Source of the DNA: Eretmocerus hayati
Lineage: Eukaryota; Arthropoda; Insecta; Hymenoptera; Aphelinidae
Reading direction: 5' to 3'
DNA: 64,000 bases
Assembly (NCBI GenBank): GCA_029851415.1
Contig: CM056742.1
Span: forward strand, 188,399,344-188,463,343
Shown: piece by piece, positions 44,645 to 57,700 of the stretch
Position numbering within the stretch: the first letter of the stretch is position 1
How the letters are laid out: the number at the start of each line of letters is the position of its first letter
Position numbers and translations under genes: made by a program
The notes under the pieces: model-generated
The model's input: the letters and a program-made list of their open reading frames with translations, nothing else
Told to the model about the DNA's origin: nothing
Database searches by the model: none

Positions 44645-45580
44645 AGGTCAAGTACACTCCCCAGGAAGGTGAACTGCACAGCCATGACGGTCCGAGTAGC
44701 ATTCGAGGTCTTCTATCTCGCTCGCACTTATAGGTTATGGTACGAGTGCGAGTGAGACGAGAGATTGTAACTGGGGGATTTACTAGGATCAGGAAAGTTA
44801 GGTAAGTTAGGGTTTAGGTCCGGTTTAAGACTTTAAAGACAGCGTTTCATTAATAGAAATATATATTGAAACCATATTTACAAATAGTCATGAATGATAA
44901 ATAGTCAAAAAGGAATCTGATATTTATTACTACTGTGTGTGTTACAAATGCGGTCTAGCCCAATAAACGGTTGATACAGGGTACATACTAATCCGGGTTA
45001 TGATAGAGCCACGGAGGAGCTCCCTCCGGGTCAAACGCGGGGCATAGACGATGTGTGAGGTTCGACTCCTGGAGCTCCCAGGAAGCCAACGCGGGTGTGT
45101 GATTCTACTGCCACGGAGGAGCTCCCTCCGGGCCAAAAGTGGGTGTGCCGGTGTCACGGTCTACTACGATTCTCAGTGCTCCTGAGAAGTCGGCTACTAG
45201 ATGGTCTCATCTGCCTTAGAGCTCCTAAGACAGAGAGGAGTTGCCAGCTGCTAGACTCTAGAGCCATCTCTTGGACCAGAGCTCCTGGTGCCAAGAGAGG
45301 CGCGTGAGTCCGCCGCTCAGTGCAGACTGGTTCGTTCTGGTCGGGCATCGGGTGGACATCAATGCTGACTGGTGTTTCCCTTGTGAACGATGTTTTCGAG
45401 ACAGCCACCTGGCGGCTGAGGCTTGAGTTACTCTAACTGCTCGATGAATTGCGCGGGTACCGGAGCTATACTGGTATCATAGCGAAGGGGCCCGTCGCAA
45501 GATCTCGAACGGTAACTGACCGTCGAAACCGTGCAGTTCACCTTCCTCGGGAGTGTACCTTCAGCCTTTGACGGACTCTA
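44645..45580. repeat. Inverted pair of a 70-bp segment flanking the hairpin array
   Basis: 44648-44718 (with TACACTCC, AGGAAGGTGAACTGCAC and GACGGTC) matches the reverse complement of about 45498-45568 with scattered differences. A separate 12-bp hairpin with one G-T pair (CTCGCTCGCACT/AGTGCGAGTGAG, loop TATAGGTTATGGTACG) lies at 44717-44756. The inverted pair brackets the stem-loop array at 45012-45298, so the whole may be one element. No known element type recognised. Confidence 0.55.
45012..45298. ncRNA. Array of six hairpins sharing an [A/T]GCTC loop
   Basis: Six perfect or near-perfect stem-loops are spaced about 45-60 bp apart. They are at 45012-45028 (CGGAGG-AGCTC-CCTCCG), 45067-45083 (TCCTGG-AGCTC-CCAGGA), 45114-45130 (CGGAGG-AGCTC-CCTCCG), 45170-45188 (TTCTCAG-TGCTC-CTGAGAA), 45210-45234 (CTTAG-AGCTC-CTAAG, extended past one mismatch by TCTG/CAGA), and 45267-45298 (ACCAG-AGCTC-CTGGT, extended past a bulged G by TCTCTTGG/CCAAGAGA). 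The loop is constant while stems differ in sequence but stay complementary. Whether it is transcribed is unknown. It could equally be a DNA-level structure or protein-binding array. ORFs across it are short. Confidence 0.45.
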
Positions 45581-48500
45581 CTCCTGCTCGAATCACTCAA
45601 AACGACTCATTGTAAGCTAAGATGAGTGAGTAAAGAATCTAAGTTATACAGAATAACATAAAGCCAGTCGAAAATTGACAACAGGAAGCAATCGGCACGC
45701 GCTTCTGCTGTAGGCTGTACTTAATCCCTTAGGACCCAGACCATATGAAAACGGGTGAATATATTGTTTCTTCACTCGAATCACTTCTTCAGAGGTTCCG
45801 GTTAGGCGCAACGCAAGTAGAATCTCATAGAACATTCAAGAACCTCTCTTACAACATCGGTCATTTCGAGCGTCATAATGGGATTTCTCACGATTCTGGT
45901 TATCTATGAGTATCCTAGAGGTGTAATCTTGGTCAAAGAAGTATTATTAACACCACGGAAAAACCCGTAGAGTCAAACCCGACCGGGAACTCAGGAAACG
46001 TAAAATACGACCTGTAGAATGGAGAGTCATGCTACCAATTTCAAAATTTGGTTGAACAATGTCTTGGGAGTGGTTTGGAAACTTGGGGACTGTTGATAGA
46101 CTACAGAAATCATATAAAATAAGTAGGTCTGGCCTAGGACAAGATGATGGAACCTTGAGAGGCAAAAAATATTAATCCAAATGTTCCAAATTCAACATAT
46201 TGTCCATGGGTCTTGAAGGGTTATAAAGGGTTAAACAAGCATTCACGGTGTTCACACGGGGCCTATGCGGGTTTCACGTGGCAGTTAGGTTTCTCATCGC
46301 CATGGTGCCCTTGACACGTTGAAGCTTGAAAACACGGCGCTTACGTAGCAAAAAGTTACACGGCTAGATGTTTGCATCCAGCAAAATTTTTCCCCGGGTC
46401 AAAGTCTCCCCGCCACGCCGTCGGTAGACCACGTTCAAAAGGACTATGGAATTATTCCATCAGATTCTGTAGTGTATTCGATGTAAGGGCGCATTATGTT
46501 GAACCTGCTGTGGCGAGTCGCTTTGATGAAATGAAAAACCAATGTAATGGTTGATTTTTGCGAGACTAATAGTTCACTATTAGAAAGCTCAGGAATTACA
46601 GAAATCTCAAATCAGGGAAACAATTCTGAAGGGCTAGCACAAGAGCTGTTAGAACGAAAGTTTTTTCGAGGGACGGCTATTAGAGAAGAGAGGCTGGCGA
46701 GAGAGGAGCAAAAGAAGAAGAAAGAGACGATCGAACTGATGTTGACGGAATCTTCATGGTCTTGAGCTCTTATGATGCGATGGAAAGTGAGCTCTCGGTA
46801 TAAGGGCAAGATCCGAGCTGCAAACAGCTGCGGCTCGCGGGGGCTAATCACAGGCGTGCCCCGAAGAATTACCGCGGCCACTATATTGCTCGGCTGTGCA
46901 CACCGCCAATTAATACTTACAGCTCTGCTGAATTGCGGTACGGCAACACCTCGGCTCCCTCTTTCACCTCAGATGCTTTTCCCCATTCCTCTCTCTTAAG
47001 TTATACTCTCTCGCTTCGCTCCACTCGTCTCCTCGCACACACAATATTTTGCACCTCGACCACCATCCCATTTCTCGACCACACTTTCTCTTCCGTGCTA
47101 ATTTGTCAGTTTCCAAAAAATCTCGCAAAAAACATTCATTTACGTTGAAGATATGTGAAAGAAAGAATAATACGAGTGAATTAGTTGGGATTATTTTTTG
47201 TCCATCAAGATTGAATGATTACAAAAATTGGCGAAATACTGCTGACAGGGTTCGATTTGGTAGATCTCGATAGCCCATGAAACTCTGAACTTCATGGATT
47301 GTTATGGAATAAATGGGGTCAATACAGATATGGGGGACACCAATGGGATACGCTTTGTAAGCTCTGCAGTGGGATCAGGAAAATAACAGAATCAGGAATG
47401 TCGGGCCCTATTGAGCGAAATATTCGGCCTCAGCAGCCTGAATGCAGACACTGCGAATATTGAGATTTATATCCCGGGCCCTTGCCTGGCTCTATCCCGG
47501 TTGTGAGTGCAGACACTCTGAAATTGGGACGATTGACAGGGTGGTGCTGGACTCCCTATCGAAACTAGTCCACCACTGCGTCTGAAGCCTGGAACCCTGA
47601 TGGCTGCTGATCGCGTTGTTGTAATCAGATGACCAAATAACCATCAGCACGCTTTAGTTTGCGGCCACATCCACGTGTGAATCTGTGGATTTCTCCATAA
47701 ATCTGCGCGAGTAGTCTTTCACGAAGTTGCTTTTAGTTGTACAGAGTTTCGATGAATAATTATAACTTACGTTGAAGCCTCCAAAATCTTCATAGCAACC
47801 ACACAACTACTTCAAAATCGACGATGTCCATCGTAGCCTGTCCATACTGAATCTCACTAGAGGCAAATGTTTACGCTATGCAATCGCCAACAGTCTATAT
47901 TGAATGCTTCAAATTGATGTCGAGTCCAGTGGAAGATACAATGGAATCTCACCATATATCAAAATTCAAATCAATTCAATGAAGGATGTGACAGGTACAT
48001 GCTGAGGCATGCAGCCATGAGCCAGGTATAGAAGAGGTGTTCGTGGAATCCGGCAGTCGATTAAGCTGACCCCCTCGCCTCGCCTCAGCGCTAACGTCTT
48101 CACTGGCTGTACATCATCACGTGCTAATGACAAATGTTGCGCCATCAGTCTCGCAAGATCAACGCCTACTCTTTCTCTCTGGATCGCAATTCAAAATGCT
48201 TGGAATTTTTCACGGGTCAGAACATACACATACATACAAAGTGATTTACTCAACATCGAGGAGGAGTAAATCATTCAGAGTTTTACGGCTTACCAAACTC
48301 ATTAGAGGTCGTTTGTGAGATTTTGGATCGAAATCTTTACAGTTCTGAAATTGATCCTATTAGTTACCAGAGTCATTCAATTCGGGCGTCAATTTGATCC
48401 TTAGAACACGACTTGATAAAAAACCTACTCGAATAGCTTTTATTAATTCATTTTCTACAGTTGAGGTCTGGATTTTGAACAACATACTCCTGACATTCAG

Positions 48501-48659
48501 ATTACGGTAGTCTGACAGGGATGGGACGGAAAATGGTTAACATGAGAATTATTCAATTTTTTGGTCTCAATTTTTCTCCTCCTTTGCAATCAGATACCTA
48601 GCTTTGGCCCTGTGATCTAATTTGTTATACATCAATAGGAGCTTTTGAGAATTTTTCAG
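45581..48659. other. No gene recognised
   Basis: A plus frame at 46547-46765 has a Lys/Glu-rich end, but the opposite strand is also open and there is no domain. CpG-rich segment at about 46780-47040. TGCAGACACT occurs twice in 47445-47520. No repeats shared with other parts of the window were seen. Confidence 0.35.
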
Positions 48660-48957
48660 GTTTTCCAGATGTGTCCGGGAAGAATGGCACTCATAATCAA
48701 CGATCATTGGAGACCGATAGCACAGAACGTTTTCATTATATTAAACAATGTGAGTGAAAGGGCTTGAAATTTTTTTAAAGCGTTTGAAGAGGAAGAAAAT
48801 TAGGGAAAGAGTCGGGATTGACTTAGTTACGTGGATATTCGATAGCGCAACTGAAAACGTGATTGGACTCGGAAAAGCATTGCATGGAAGTAGGAGACTA
48901 CTCGACAGCCGTTTAGCAAAATTATATGGTGTACCTCAGATTGAATTAAATTTCTAA
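48660..48957 (+). other. Exon-like segment plus adjacent ORF, unrecognised
   Basis: 48660-48749 (90 bp, phase 1 at both ends) lies between an acceptor ATTTTTCAG and a donor T|GTGAGT, and encodes a stretch with FPDVSGKNGTHNQRS and STERFHYIKQ. It is followed at once by a 67-codon frame (48754-48957) with KRKKIRERVGIDLV and FDSATENVIGLGKALHG, ending at TAA. The distance is too short for an intron, so the two may be remnants of one disrupted gene. No family recognised. Confidence 0.3.
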
Positions 48958-50335
48958 AGGTGTTTGTCAATCAGAACCCGAGGATTGTGGATTGGAATGA
49001 GATCGTCGACTTTAGAGAAGCTGACAGCTACATTATATTGATAAATTCTGATGAAATCCAATGCTGTAAAGGGAAAATTATACATTTTACAACCATTTAA
49101 CGAAAATTGTGAGTTATGATCCCGGTAACGAAGGAAAATGACCGCTTGTGCCAATTATAGTGCTTAAAGCGTGAATTTGACATGTTGCACGACAGCTGTT
49201 TGATACTAATAACTCGTAATTTTGCGTATTAGTTGAATTATATCGTGATCTACAAAAATGAATTGGATTCACGCACGCGGCACGCAGTTGACTTGATCTC
49301 TCACAGCAGATATCGTGCGCTGCCACAGCAAAAACAGCATATAATCTTGGGAAGGTGACACATGCATTGCTCGAAAATGAACCAATGAACGAGCTTCGGG
49401 CAGAATTATTCAATTGCAGCATCAGCAGTAAAACTCTTCCACTTGTCCCAAAAGACTCAAATACCAGTCATCAATCCTTCTTCTTTCTGCCCACAATTAC
49501 GGATAATTGAATGGATATGACATTTCTAATTCTACGTGTCTTTTTGTGTTACGTTATACATCGCCAATGCCGCGCCTCATCCATCACTCACTCTGAGACT
49601 CATGTTGAGCGCTTCAGTGCGATTCGCTAACGCTGCCGAGAACTTTTTTCATAGAGCCGACTTCCGTATGGCAAAAACGGATCTCATAAGTCCCAACTTC
49701 GTTACATCTTGACGTGAAAAAAACACGTGTCGAGTAAATCAAGGACGGCGCAAGCTCATTTTAAACGTACGCGCCCTTTCTTCACGCTACGCACTCGTCT
49801 CGCTAGTAACTCGCATCCAATAAGACGTTGACCGGTTGTCAATGGTGTTATAAACTATTATTGAGATCGAGTTGAATTGACAGCTCATTCAATGGTTGTG
49901 GGAAAGAAGAATGGTACTTTGGATCGGTGATACCATATGAAACGATGAACAGTAGCAGGAGGTTACATATCTGGCGCGAGCATCGAACAAATAGGAATGT
50001 GACGCCTAAAGCGATATCGTATCGAAACCTATGAAAAATAGTTGGTTTACATTTTATTTCGAGGAAAAAATTTGAGCATACCCTTACCGACTCTCACTCC
50101 GACCCTGGCGCTGGAGGTATACTTCGATCTGCAAATGTAACAATGTACGGAATTGACATCTCGACCCTCAATCTTCAAGTCATGGGTTGTAGCTCGGAAA
50201 CGCTTGAGCGTTAGACTTTGCGGCTTTGGGTATCATATTTTGGTGCTGAAAAGAGACGATTCCCAGAGTTTCAGCCAAATTCAGTTCCCGAATCCCTTGG
50301 ATTCTCCTCGTTAGAATGTGAAACGGCAAGGTGAA
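48958..50335. other. No gene recognised
   Basis: AT-rich sequence. The minus frame at 49114-49422 lacks a domain. Confidence 0.35.
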
Positions 50336-50905
50336 CAATAAGTCCTGGGGTGTGACGACCCTCCGGTCCTAGTTTACGGGACACCGTAGGCAGGCTCGGG
50401 TTCGAATCCGATAGGGAATGGCCCCGAGACTAGTGCTCGGCGTGCTCTGGCCTCTCCCAAAAACCCGCAAGGAGGGTTGAGGCACCTCGGTGTCTTAGCC
50501 CTGAAGTCTAACGAACTTCCGGCCCCGGTCAGCGCCCACCGGAGCGAGGAGACCGCACATCTTCATCCGGCGCCCGGGAATGGGTGAGTCTATGACAGGG
50601 ACTCGCACTGGAGCCATCTGTGGATGGTCACAATGTGAGCCTGGACGACTCATCCAGCAACCCGAAGGGTTTACCTCGGCTCCAAGGAAGCCCAGAAGAG
50701 TTTCAAACTCCCGACCGAGAGGTGGGCTCGGCCCTGTGCTGGGGGTTGAGCCCGAATTTCGGTAGTCGGGGAGGAAGAGCGATCAGTGCGGAGGCACTCG
50801 TGGCTTCGTTATGGCCTTCTTCCAAACCGACGCGCTGTCCACTTCCACGAATAAAACCGGGATAGAGACGAAAATCAGGGACCCGGTATATAAAAGCCAA
50901 TATTC
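50336..50905 (+). mobile_element. GC-rich SINE-like repeat with a tRNA B box
   Basis: A GC-rich block in AT-rich surroundings begins near GGGGTGTGACGACCC and carries GGCTCGGGTTCGAATCCGAT, a good B-box match, about 50 bp in. Downstream are CCCGGTCAGCGCCCACCGG and CGGCGCCCGGGAATGGGTGA, which give overlapping 60-80 codon frames without domains. A related phrase (GGCTCGCTATTCGAATCCTA) lies at 63092-63111. The most likely reading is a tRNA-derived retroposon with a long body; this is inference. Confidence 0.4.
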
Positions 50906-51353
50906 CTGCTTGTTAGAATGCGACAAATTAATACGTAATTTCGTTGCAAGACTGAAATTTTGGGAAAATGCATCCAGAAATAATTGAACCTCTGTGGAAT
51001 ACATATCAGAGAAGCAGTAGTCCTATCTAATTTTTTCCTTGAATCGCAAAACTACTCTGCTTATTCTCATCGGGTTTCCCACAAAATTTGGGAATACACT
51101 TGTTTTTGTCACCTTTAGAAATACAGATTCTCGAAATGAAGAAAAAGCAGAATCCTCACTCGTATAAATATTGAAGTACTTAGATCAAAGCGAAAGGTTG
51201 AATCAACGAACCAAAGGCCTCTGTCAAAGAATTGTGTGGTGAAGTAGATTGAGGAGAGCAGAAATCTCGCAAATGTACTAGCCCATTAAATATGTTACTC
51301 TGTCGATAGTTCTGAAGCAAGAATGTGTGCACTGCAAATGTGGACAATATTGG
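50906..51353. other. No gene recognised
   Basis: AT-rich, without ORFs of note or repeat copies. Confidence 0.35.
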
Positions 51354-51749
51354 TTAATTGATGAAGTACGAATCAATTGAATCACCGACGCCTACCGGAG
51401 CATTACCGCGACCCCCTATCCGGTGGAGTTTCCCTGGAGGGAGGGATTCCTCGAGAACTCCAGAGTTAGGCCCTGGAGAGTACCAGGAATCACCTTGGGA
51501 AGCCGAGCACGGTTCAGTATTTACGCAGCACTCATCTGCTCTCGGCAAACCTTCTATCCTCATAAAAATTTGATTCCCCTGGGTTAACCTCCAAAATTCG
51601 GCGGCTACTTCTCCGTCGTCTGAGCTGCCAAGCGGAATGGAACAGGAACCTTCCTCTGAAGTAGGGAAACGGGAAACACGAAGGGTGTGGGAAGCCACTA
51701 ATTGATATTCACCAGTGGCTCGCTCGTGCAATTGAACAACACCCGCCAC
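51354..51749 (-). other. 131-codon ORF, unrecognised
   Basis: This frame has more even composition than most in the window (a phrase with GNQIFMRIEGLPRADECC) and ends at TAA near 51356. The sequence is GC-richer than its flanks and may be the body of a repeat such as the neighbour at 50336. No domain was recognised. The plus strand is open for only 71 codons. Confidence 0.25.
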
Positions 51750-54700
51750 CGTAAATAATGTCCAAAATCATCGTATGCTACGATTTACATATAATTTTCT
51801 CATGCTCCGAATCAGAGTACGCGGCTTTTGGATGTCACAGATATAATACTCACTACACTATCAACACAAACAATGGAAGAAACAATTGGACAACTCGAGC
51901 CGTACACTTTGAGAGTTGCAGCAATTACACGGACGTCTCGCGAGGAATACGCGGTCAGCTACTCGTTATATAGCTCTTCTTGCAAGGCGTGAGTCCGAGT
52001 ACATATCCTCGTACATATCGGTAAGGTTACACATATGAGCGCGGCGGGTTCTTTGGCTATATACGCGAATCAATTACGGCGGGTGAAAAATTGCCGCGCG
52101 AGGATTCGCAATGAGCCGTCCAACAAATCCTTCCAAACAAGTGAGCGGCGCGGCTTCACGATCTCTCGATGCTGCGATGCATGCGAATGCATGTAAGTAC
52201 ACCATGATGCTAAAACAGCCTGAGATAAGAGAGGGAGTAGAGCGAGCACAACGTGCCAGCCAGCCCCCAGCATCACTCGCGCGAGTGTACTTTGAGCCGC
52301 GAACGTGTACAAGGTGTGCATGTAATGCGTTGGTCCGAGTCTTGTACAAGATGCTCATGCAGCTCATCATCGCGTTACCGCGGCATATAAAGAGTCGCGG
52401 GACCAGCTCTGTGATCCCGGCATATTCCACTCCCCCTGCCTCTTTCCTGCATAACGCTTCCATATTGCTCGAGAGCTCGTATAATACGTGTACTCCTCTC
52501 CTTATATTCTTCTCCGCCTTCTCTCCTCTGTACGAATTGCATGCTCGTTCGAGACAATTTTCGATCGCCACCTCGACACCTTACACAATCCATTTGGCGC
52601 TCCATCCACGCGTGTGTATACACAGGCACGCGATCGCTTGGTTTCCAAATCCTTTGAGCCAATATGGCACACAATGAGCCCCGATCCCAAAGTCAAACAC
52701 GATGACTCTTGATTCTGTCATCGATGCTCTCATGACCACAGGACAATGCCCGTTTTTGTGAATACTGAAGCTTGATGTACATTCATATCCACAAACAACT
52801 CAATTATTGCCTGCTGAATTCGGAGGTCAATAGATCATCTCGTCGATATGGTCATGTTACTGGTTTTTCTCATCATTTGACACTCAACTCCTAATAGTAA
52901 GCAAAGGAATCTTCCTCGGAGACCTTCATATATTCGTTTGAATAGAATGATAATAATCGATAAATGAATGCTGCCTTTCTGTCGATTTGTTATCGCATAG
53001 ATTCCTGGACATCGTAGGCTTGGGATGTCAAGGAAATTCAAGCATTCCGGTCACAGATCTCAGCACTGGTTCGAAAGACCAATGAGAACTCGCTCAAATC
53101 TGATGTATATCGCAACGTTGAAGTAACTCTAAAACTCCTTTGCTGACGAACGTTAATATTTTGCTGATTGAAAATCAAATTGCCATCGACCTGCTTAAAC
53201 ACCTGCTGACGGAACAGACAAAAATACCTAATCCAAGCTGTTCAGTAGGAAATTCAATGAAAACTCCCGATACGCCCGCGCCGCGCGCCTGGTGATCCAC
53301 AGTCCTGCGACGTGAATTTCCCGGATGAGACATTCCAAGTTCTGCACAAGAGATTCCCTGAGGGTTCTCACATTAAAGTCTTAAAATGTCTTTAGGAGCG
53401 GATATCCAACAAATTTTCCAAAACCATGGGTGATGGTCGTCAAATTTTTACTAGATAATTGAACACGATGAAGAATATAAAATATATTTCAACCTAACAT
53501 GGCTCTGATAAGATTTACATGCAACAGAATAAACGTAGGGAAAATGGATTTGGAATACTTTCGATTCTCTAATGGTTTTTAATTAATCATTAAAGGTTTG
53601 ATAATTTGAATAGCGCCTCTCAATAATGGCGATAGCCGCGCACATAAGTCGCGTGATTCGTCGCAATTTGCAAGAGTTCTTCTTCAGAGATTTCTATTAC
53701 AACAACACATGCGGATAATGTCGCCAAAACGGGGATCTTTGTTAATATGATGCATTTGTCTGCGGATTCGAATTTTCGGCTAATGTCGTGCATAGATGAG
53801 GTGTATTTGGGTATATTTAGACAACGATTTAGATGACAGTTCCAGGAGTTTGAAAGGCTCCATAAGCGATTGGGAAATTTTACGGTACAAATACGGTTCA
53901 AACGACTTCAGTGTAAACCCGTCTTCAAAATTTTGGATGGCCTTGTACAAGCTGAGTGTTCAATTTTTACCCGCAAGGTAGTGGACTATCTTATTTGAAG
54001 CTTCACAACTTGGACTTTATAACTTCACATGAAGGTTTCTGATATTCTGCAACGTTCAAGTTCTGATGCCTACAGAGATGGAAAGGACATTTCGATTCTT
54101 CATCATGATCCTTCATCAGCACTACGAAATACGAGGAAGTTAGGATAGTCTCAGAAACTGTTAACATAGTTGCGCATTAGGAGAATACATCCTGGGGAAT
54201 TACAATAATGCACATTCTAAGCTTTAGAAACTTGAGGGAACTTGGGACACAAAAAGTCACACTTCCGGCAGAATCACTCGTATGTATCATATACAAGCTC
54301 ACTTTACTATAGAATATGACAAACATTTGGATTGAAAAACGTGCAGATCTGCTACAAAATTGTTTTCGATGGATAATCTGTCTCGGAACGTGACCCATAT
54401 CAACCCTCCGCCATTTTGAGTCGCGCCTTCAATTTCAAATTTACATTGGGGATTCTCGCGATCAGAAAGTTTCAAATTTCAAGTCCAACGCCTCTCTTCT
54501 AACCGAGATCCATGTGCATATACGATACGACCATTAAGAAAATTTTGGAGTCGTGTCAGTTACCTATCGCATGAAACGTAGAAAGTTCCCCGAATACGTG
54601 TACCATTGAACAATCAAATAGATCGATTAGGAAGAGTATATATCATGCCTCGATCACACGTATCGTATGAGATCAGTTCCCAGTCCAATCCATCAATATC

Positions 54701-57700
54701 ACTACGCTGCAATCTCTCCTGCGCTGCGTCAACCTGCGATGAAATGAGACTGCGAAATTCAATTTGCTGTGATACACTGTGGCCATAGATTTTATGAACA
54801 TAGTGTACCCACAGCAATCGAACAAAAATCGGAGCCAATCTCCAATACATATTATACAAATGATGTTGACGATAACGTGGCGTTGAAAATGATTCGGCAA
54901 ATCATTTGCTCCGACCATCGAACTGGAGCGATGACAGCAACAGTCGAAGCCGCGATCAATAGGCTATCGCGGCTCATCACTTGTGAGCTAGGTATATTAT
55001 GAGTTGAAACATCATGCTTTGAGATCGCGTGCTCGGACTAATTTCAATGCATCTGCGCAGGCAGAGTCGGCGTTCAGAACTGCGTTTCGAACATCACAGC
55101 CGCAGGGCACACTCCACGCGCACTCGGAATTTCAATATATACTCAATCAAACTCGCATCAGCAGCGCTTTTACCGGCAATTACTCCCTCCCGCCAACACT
55201 CAACTATATTATACGACTTGCGTAAATATATCTCGACGCAAAGAGTTATGCACACTTATACATATTCGAATGTAATCGAGGCTCCTCTGGGCAGTATTAT
55301 ACACCACTGTGATGTGCTTGTGAAAACAGGAAGTTAAAAATTAGATCTTATAGCTTGCCATTCCGCGATGGCATTGTAATGCGAATTTAATAGGAGAAAT
55401 TCACTTCGTACGATATGGATCTATAATTTTTTTATTTCCATCGAGCTGCTCAGAGAGACAGACAGAGAGAGCTGCGCGTTGAGATATGGAATCACTGACG
55501 AGTAATTTTTCTTCCGATTCACCGTCTGCATTTGTGGGTGGTCGATCGACAATTTTATCCTGCATATTTACTACTCTCTTACTATGATAGAAGTAGCCTG
55601 TAATGGTTTTTGCGTATAGAAGCATGAAATTACCACCTCATTCCAACTGAATTCATTTCTTTCAAGTCTGACTTACAGAGCGGTTAAGAAAGTGGATTGA
55701 AGAACTGCGTTATTGCTACTACTTGAAAAACTACTTGCAATCAAATTGGCACGTTCGCAGGCGTGAGAGTGATGTAGGCTTTTTAACACGGCTAATGCAT
55801 TATTGGGCGAAACAAGAAAGTGTATTATACATCTCTCCTAAACCCATCAAACTCATGTCTCATCTCGGTGGCACAACAAATGCAAGTTGGTATAATACAC
55901 AACACGAGGTGCATTAGTCTCGGCTCGCTCACGTGCGCAGATATACCCTTACAAAGCGCCACATAGTCGTGCAATCACAGCTTTGCAAAAGCCCCCAAGT
56001 AGACCCATGTAATGCACACTACGTCAGAATGAAGCTCGAAAAAGTAACGAACGGGCCACACGGAGTGCATTATACTCGCGTTAGCTTCATTGAGACCCCA
56101 TATTGCTTCAAACCCTAGAGCGACACGTATAGGTTATGTACGACTGCCATTTTATTGTATAAATGTATATATAATACGAGCGCTTCAGTTCAGGGGCGCG
56201 AGCCATTCTATTACAGATATCACCCCAAGACGAATCATCGTAGCTAGCTCAAAACCCCATCAAAGAGCTGCGAGTATAGTGATTCTGGCGGTGCGGTGAG
56301 TCCGTATAGGTTATGTACGACTTTCATGGCGCGCGCGCGCGAAAAACGAGCGGGACAAATCGCAGAGCTGTATATACTCTGACTTGTGTGCCAGCGGTTC
56401 GTTTCCATTATTATTTCCTCACACATAAACTACCAGGGAAGAGAGTTCTATAACAGTCGTATAAAAATTTGAACTTACGTTATTCGATTGTAGTATACCA
56501 TGTTGATGTATGCAGTAGATCTCACCCCTATAGCGCTCCCGTGTCCCACCGATTCGTTCCGCTAGTTCGAATCTTGTGATCGTGTTTCTATATACTATTC
56601 GTACGTCGTACATTACCCGCGACATGCATATTTCAAATAGAGTGTAGTGGGGTCGCTTATAGAACGAGTATTTGTCAGTCTACCATCACCCCATAGGTTA
56701 ATCTAACCATGTTGCTATTGGTACACATACTGAGACTGTGAAAAGCCAAACCACGAAGTCGGAAGAGCAAGGTGTAACGTAGTGCTTTTGTCGTGCACAC
56801 TGCGATTGTAGACTGCGCGCCCCGATTGTTAAAAGGGAAGAAGATATGATTGCCGAGGGGTGTCCATTATAACCATAATAGTTCAGGAATAGTTAGGTGG
56901 CTATGTGCTACTACGAATACCATCAACCCATGTTCTGTTTGGATTCACTAAACGTTGCGACATATACATCACGTTGACTCATGACATTTCCCAAAGATTT
57001 GTCTCTCTACCAAGATACGCCCGTTCCATTTATCCATGTGATAAATGCTTCGCGATGCCGTTCGATCGTGTCCAGATGGCAAAACTAGTAGGTGCAAATA
57101 AACTATATCTTTTATTGTGCTTTCAACAGTCTCTCGCAGGTTTACCCAGTATGGAAGTAAATATGTCGACACGTAGATATATTTAGGTACAGATGATGGG
57201 CTAGCGAACTGGCAATCTCTCGTTGTTTGAGGTATTGTTTGATTTGTACACACTACATCAGAATCTCATTGCACTTTGATTGTGCTAGCCCGAACCTAAT
57301 ACTTCCACTAACAAATAGTGATGGGGACTCTGAGAGTCTATGCATTCATTGTTTGAGAAACAATTTACGAGGCTATTCAAACATAACATATTCGAAGACA
57401 ATTTGAAATTTGAGATCAAAAAGCTGGTCTCCCAGATAACCTCTTTGACGTAAGTCAAAAGTGTATAAGCGTGGCGGATCAGTATCCATGCAGTTTTCGG
57501 ACTCAATGTTCAATCTATTACTCTTTATCCTACGTCATCCTGCAGGTGATACTGCTTTTATTGGTAACCACTCTTTAGCGACATTATTTCAACAACACAC
57601 GAATCGACTTCTGTTCCAGATGATGCAGTTTGGACTATTTTGAAAATTGGTCTCCAATTGAAATTGCTTCCCAATATCTCAAACCGCAATGGCTTCGGAG

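Noticed and set aside
48754..48957. Retroviral envelope-like fragment (basic run followed by GI-x-L)
   Set aside because: Only a weak resemblance around KRKKIRERVGID, without a conserved fusion-peptide pattern or further env features.
52074..52677. ORFs of 188 (plus) and 165 (minus) codons
   Set aside because: They overlap on opposite strands in CpG-rich, stop-poor DNA, with neither domains nor splice support.
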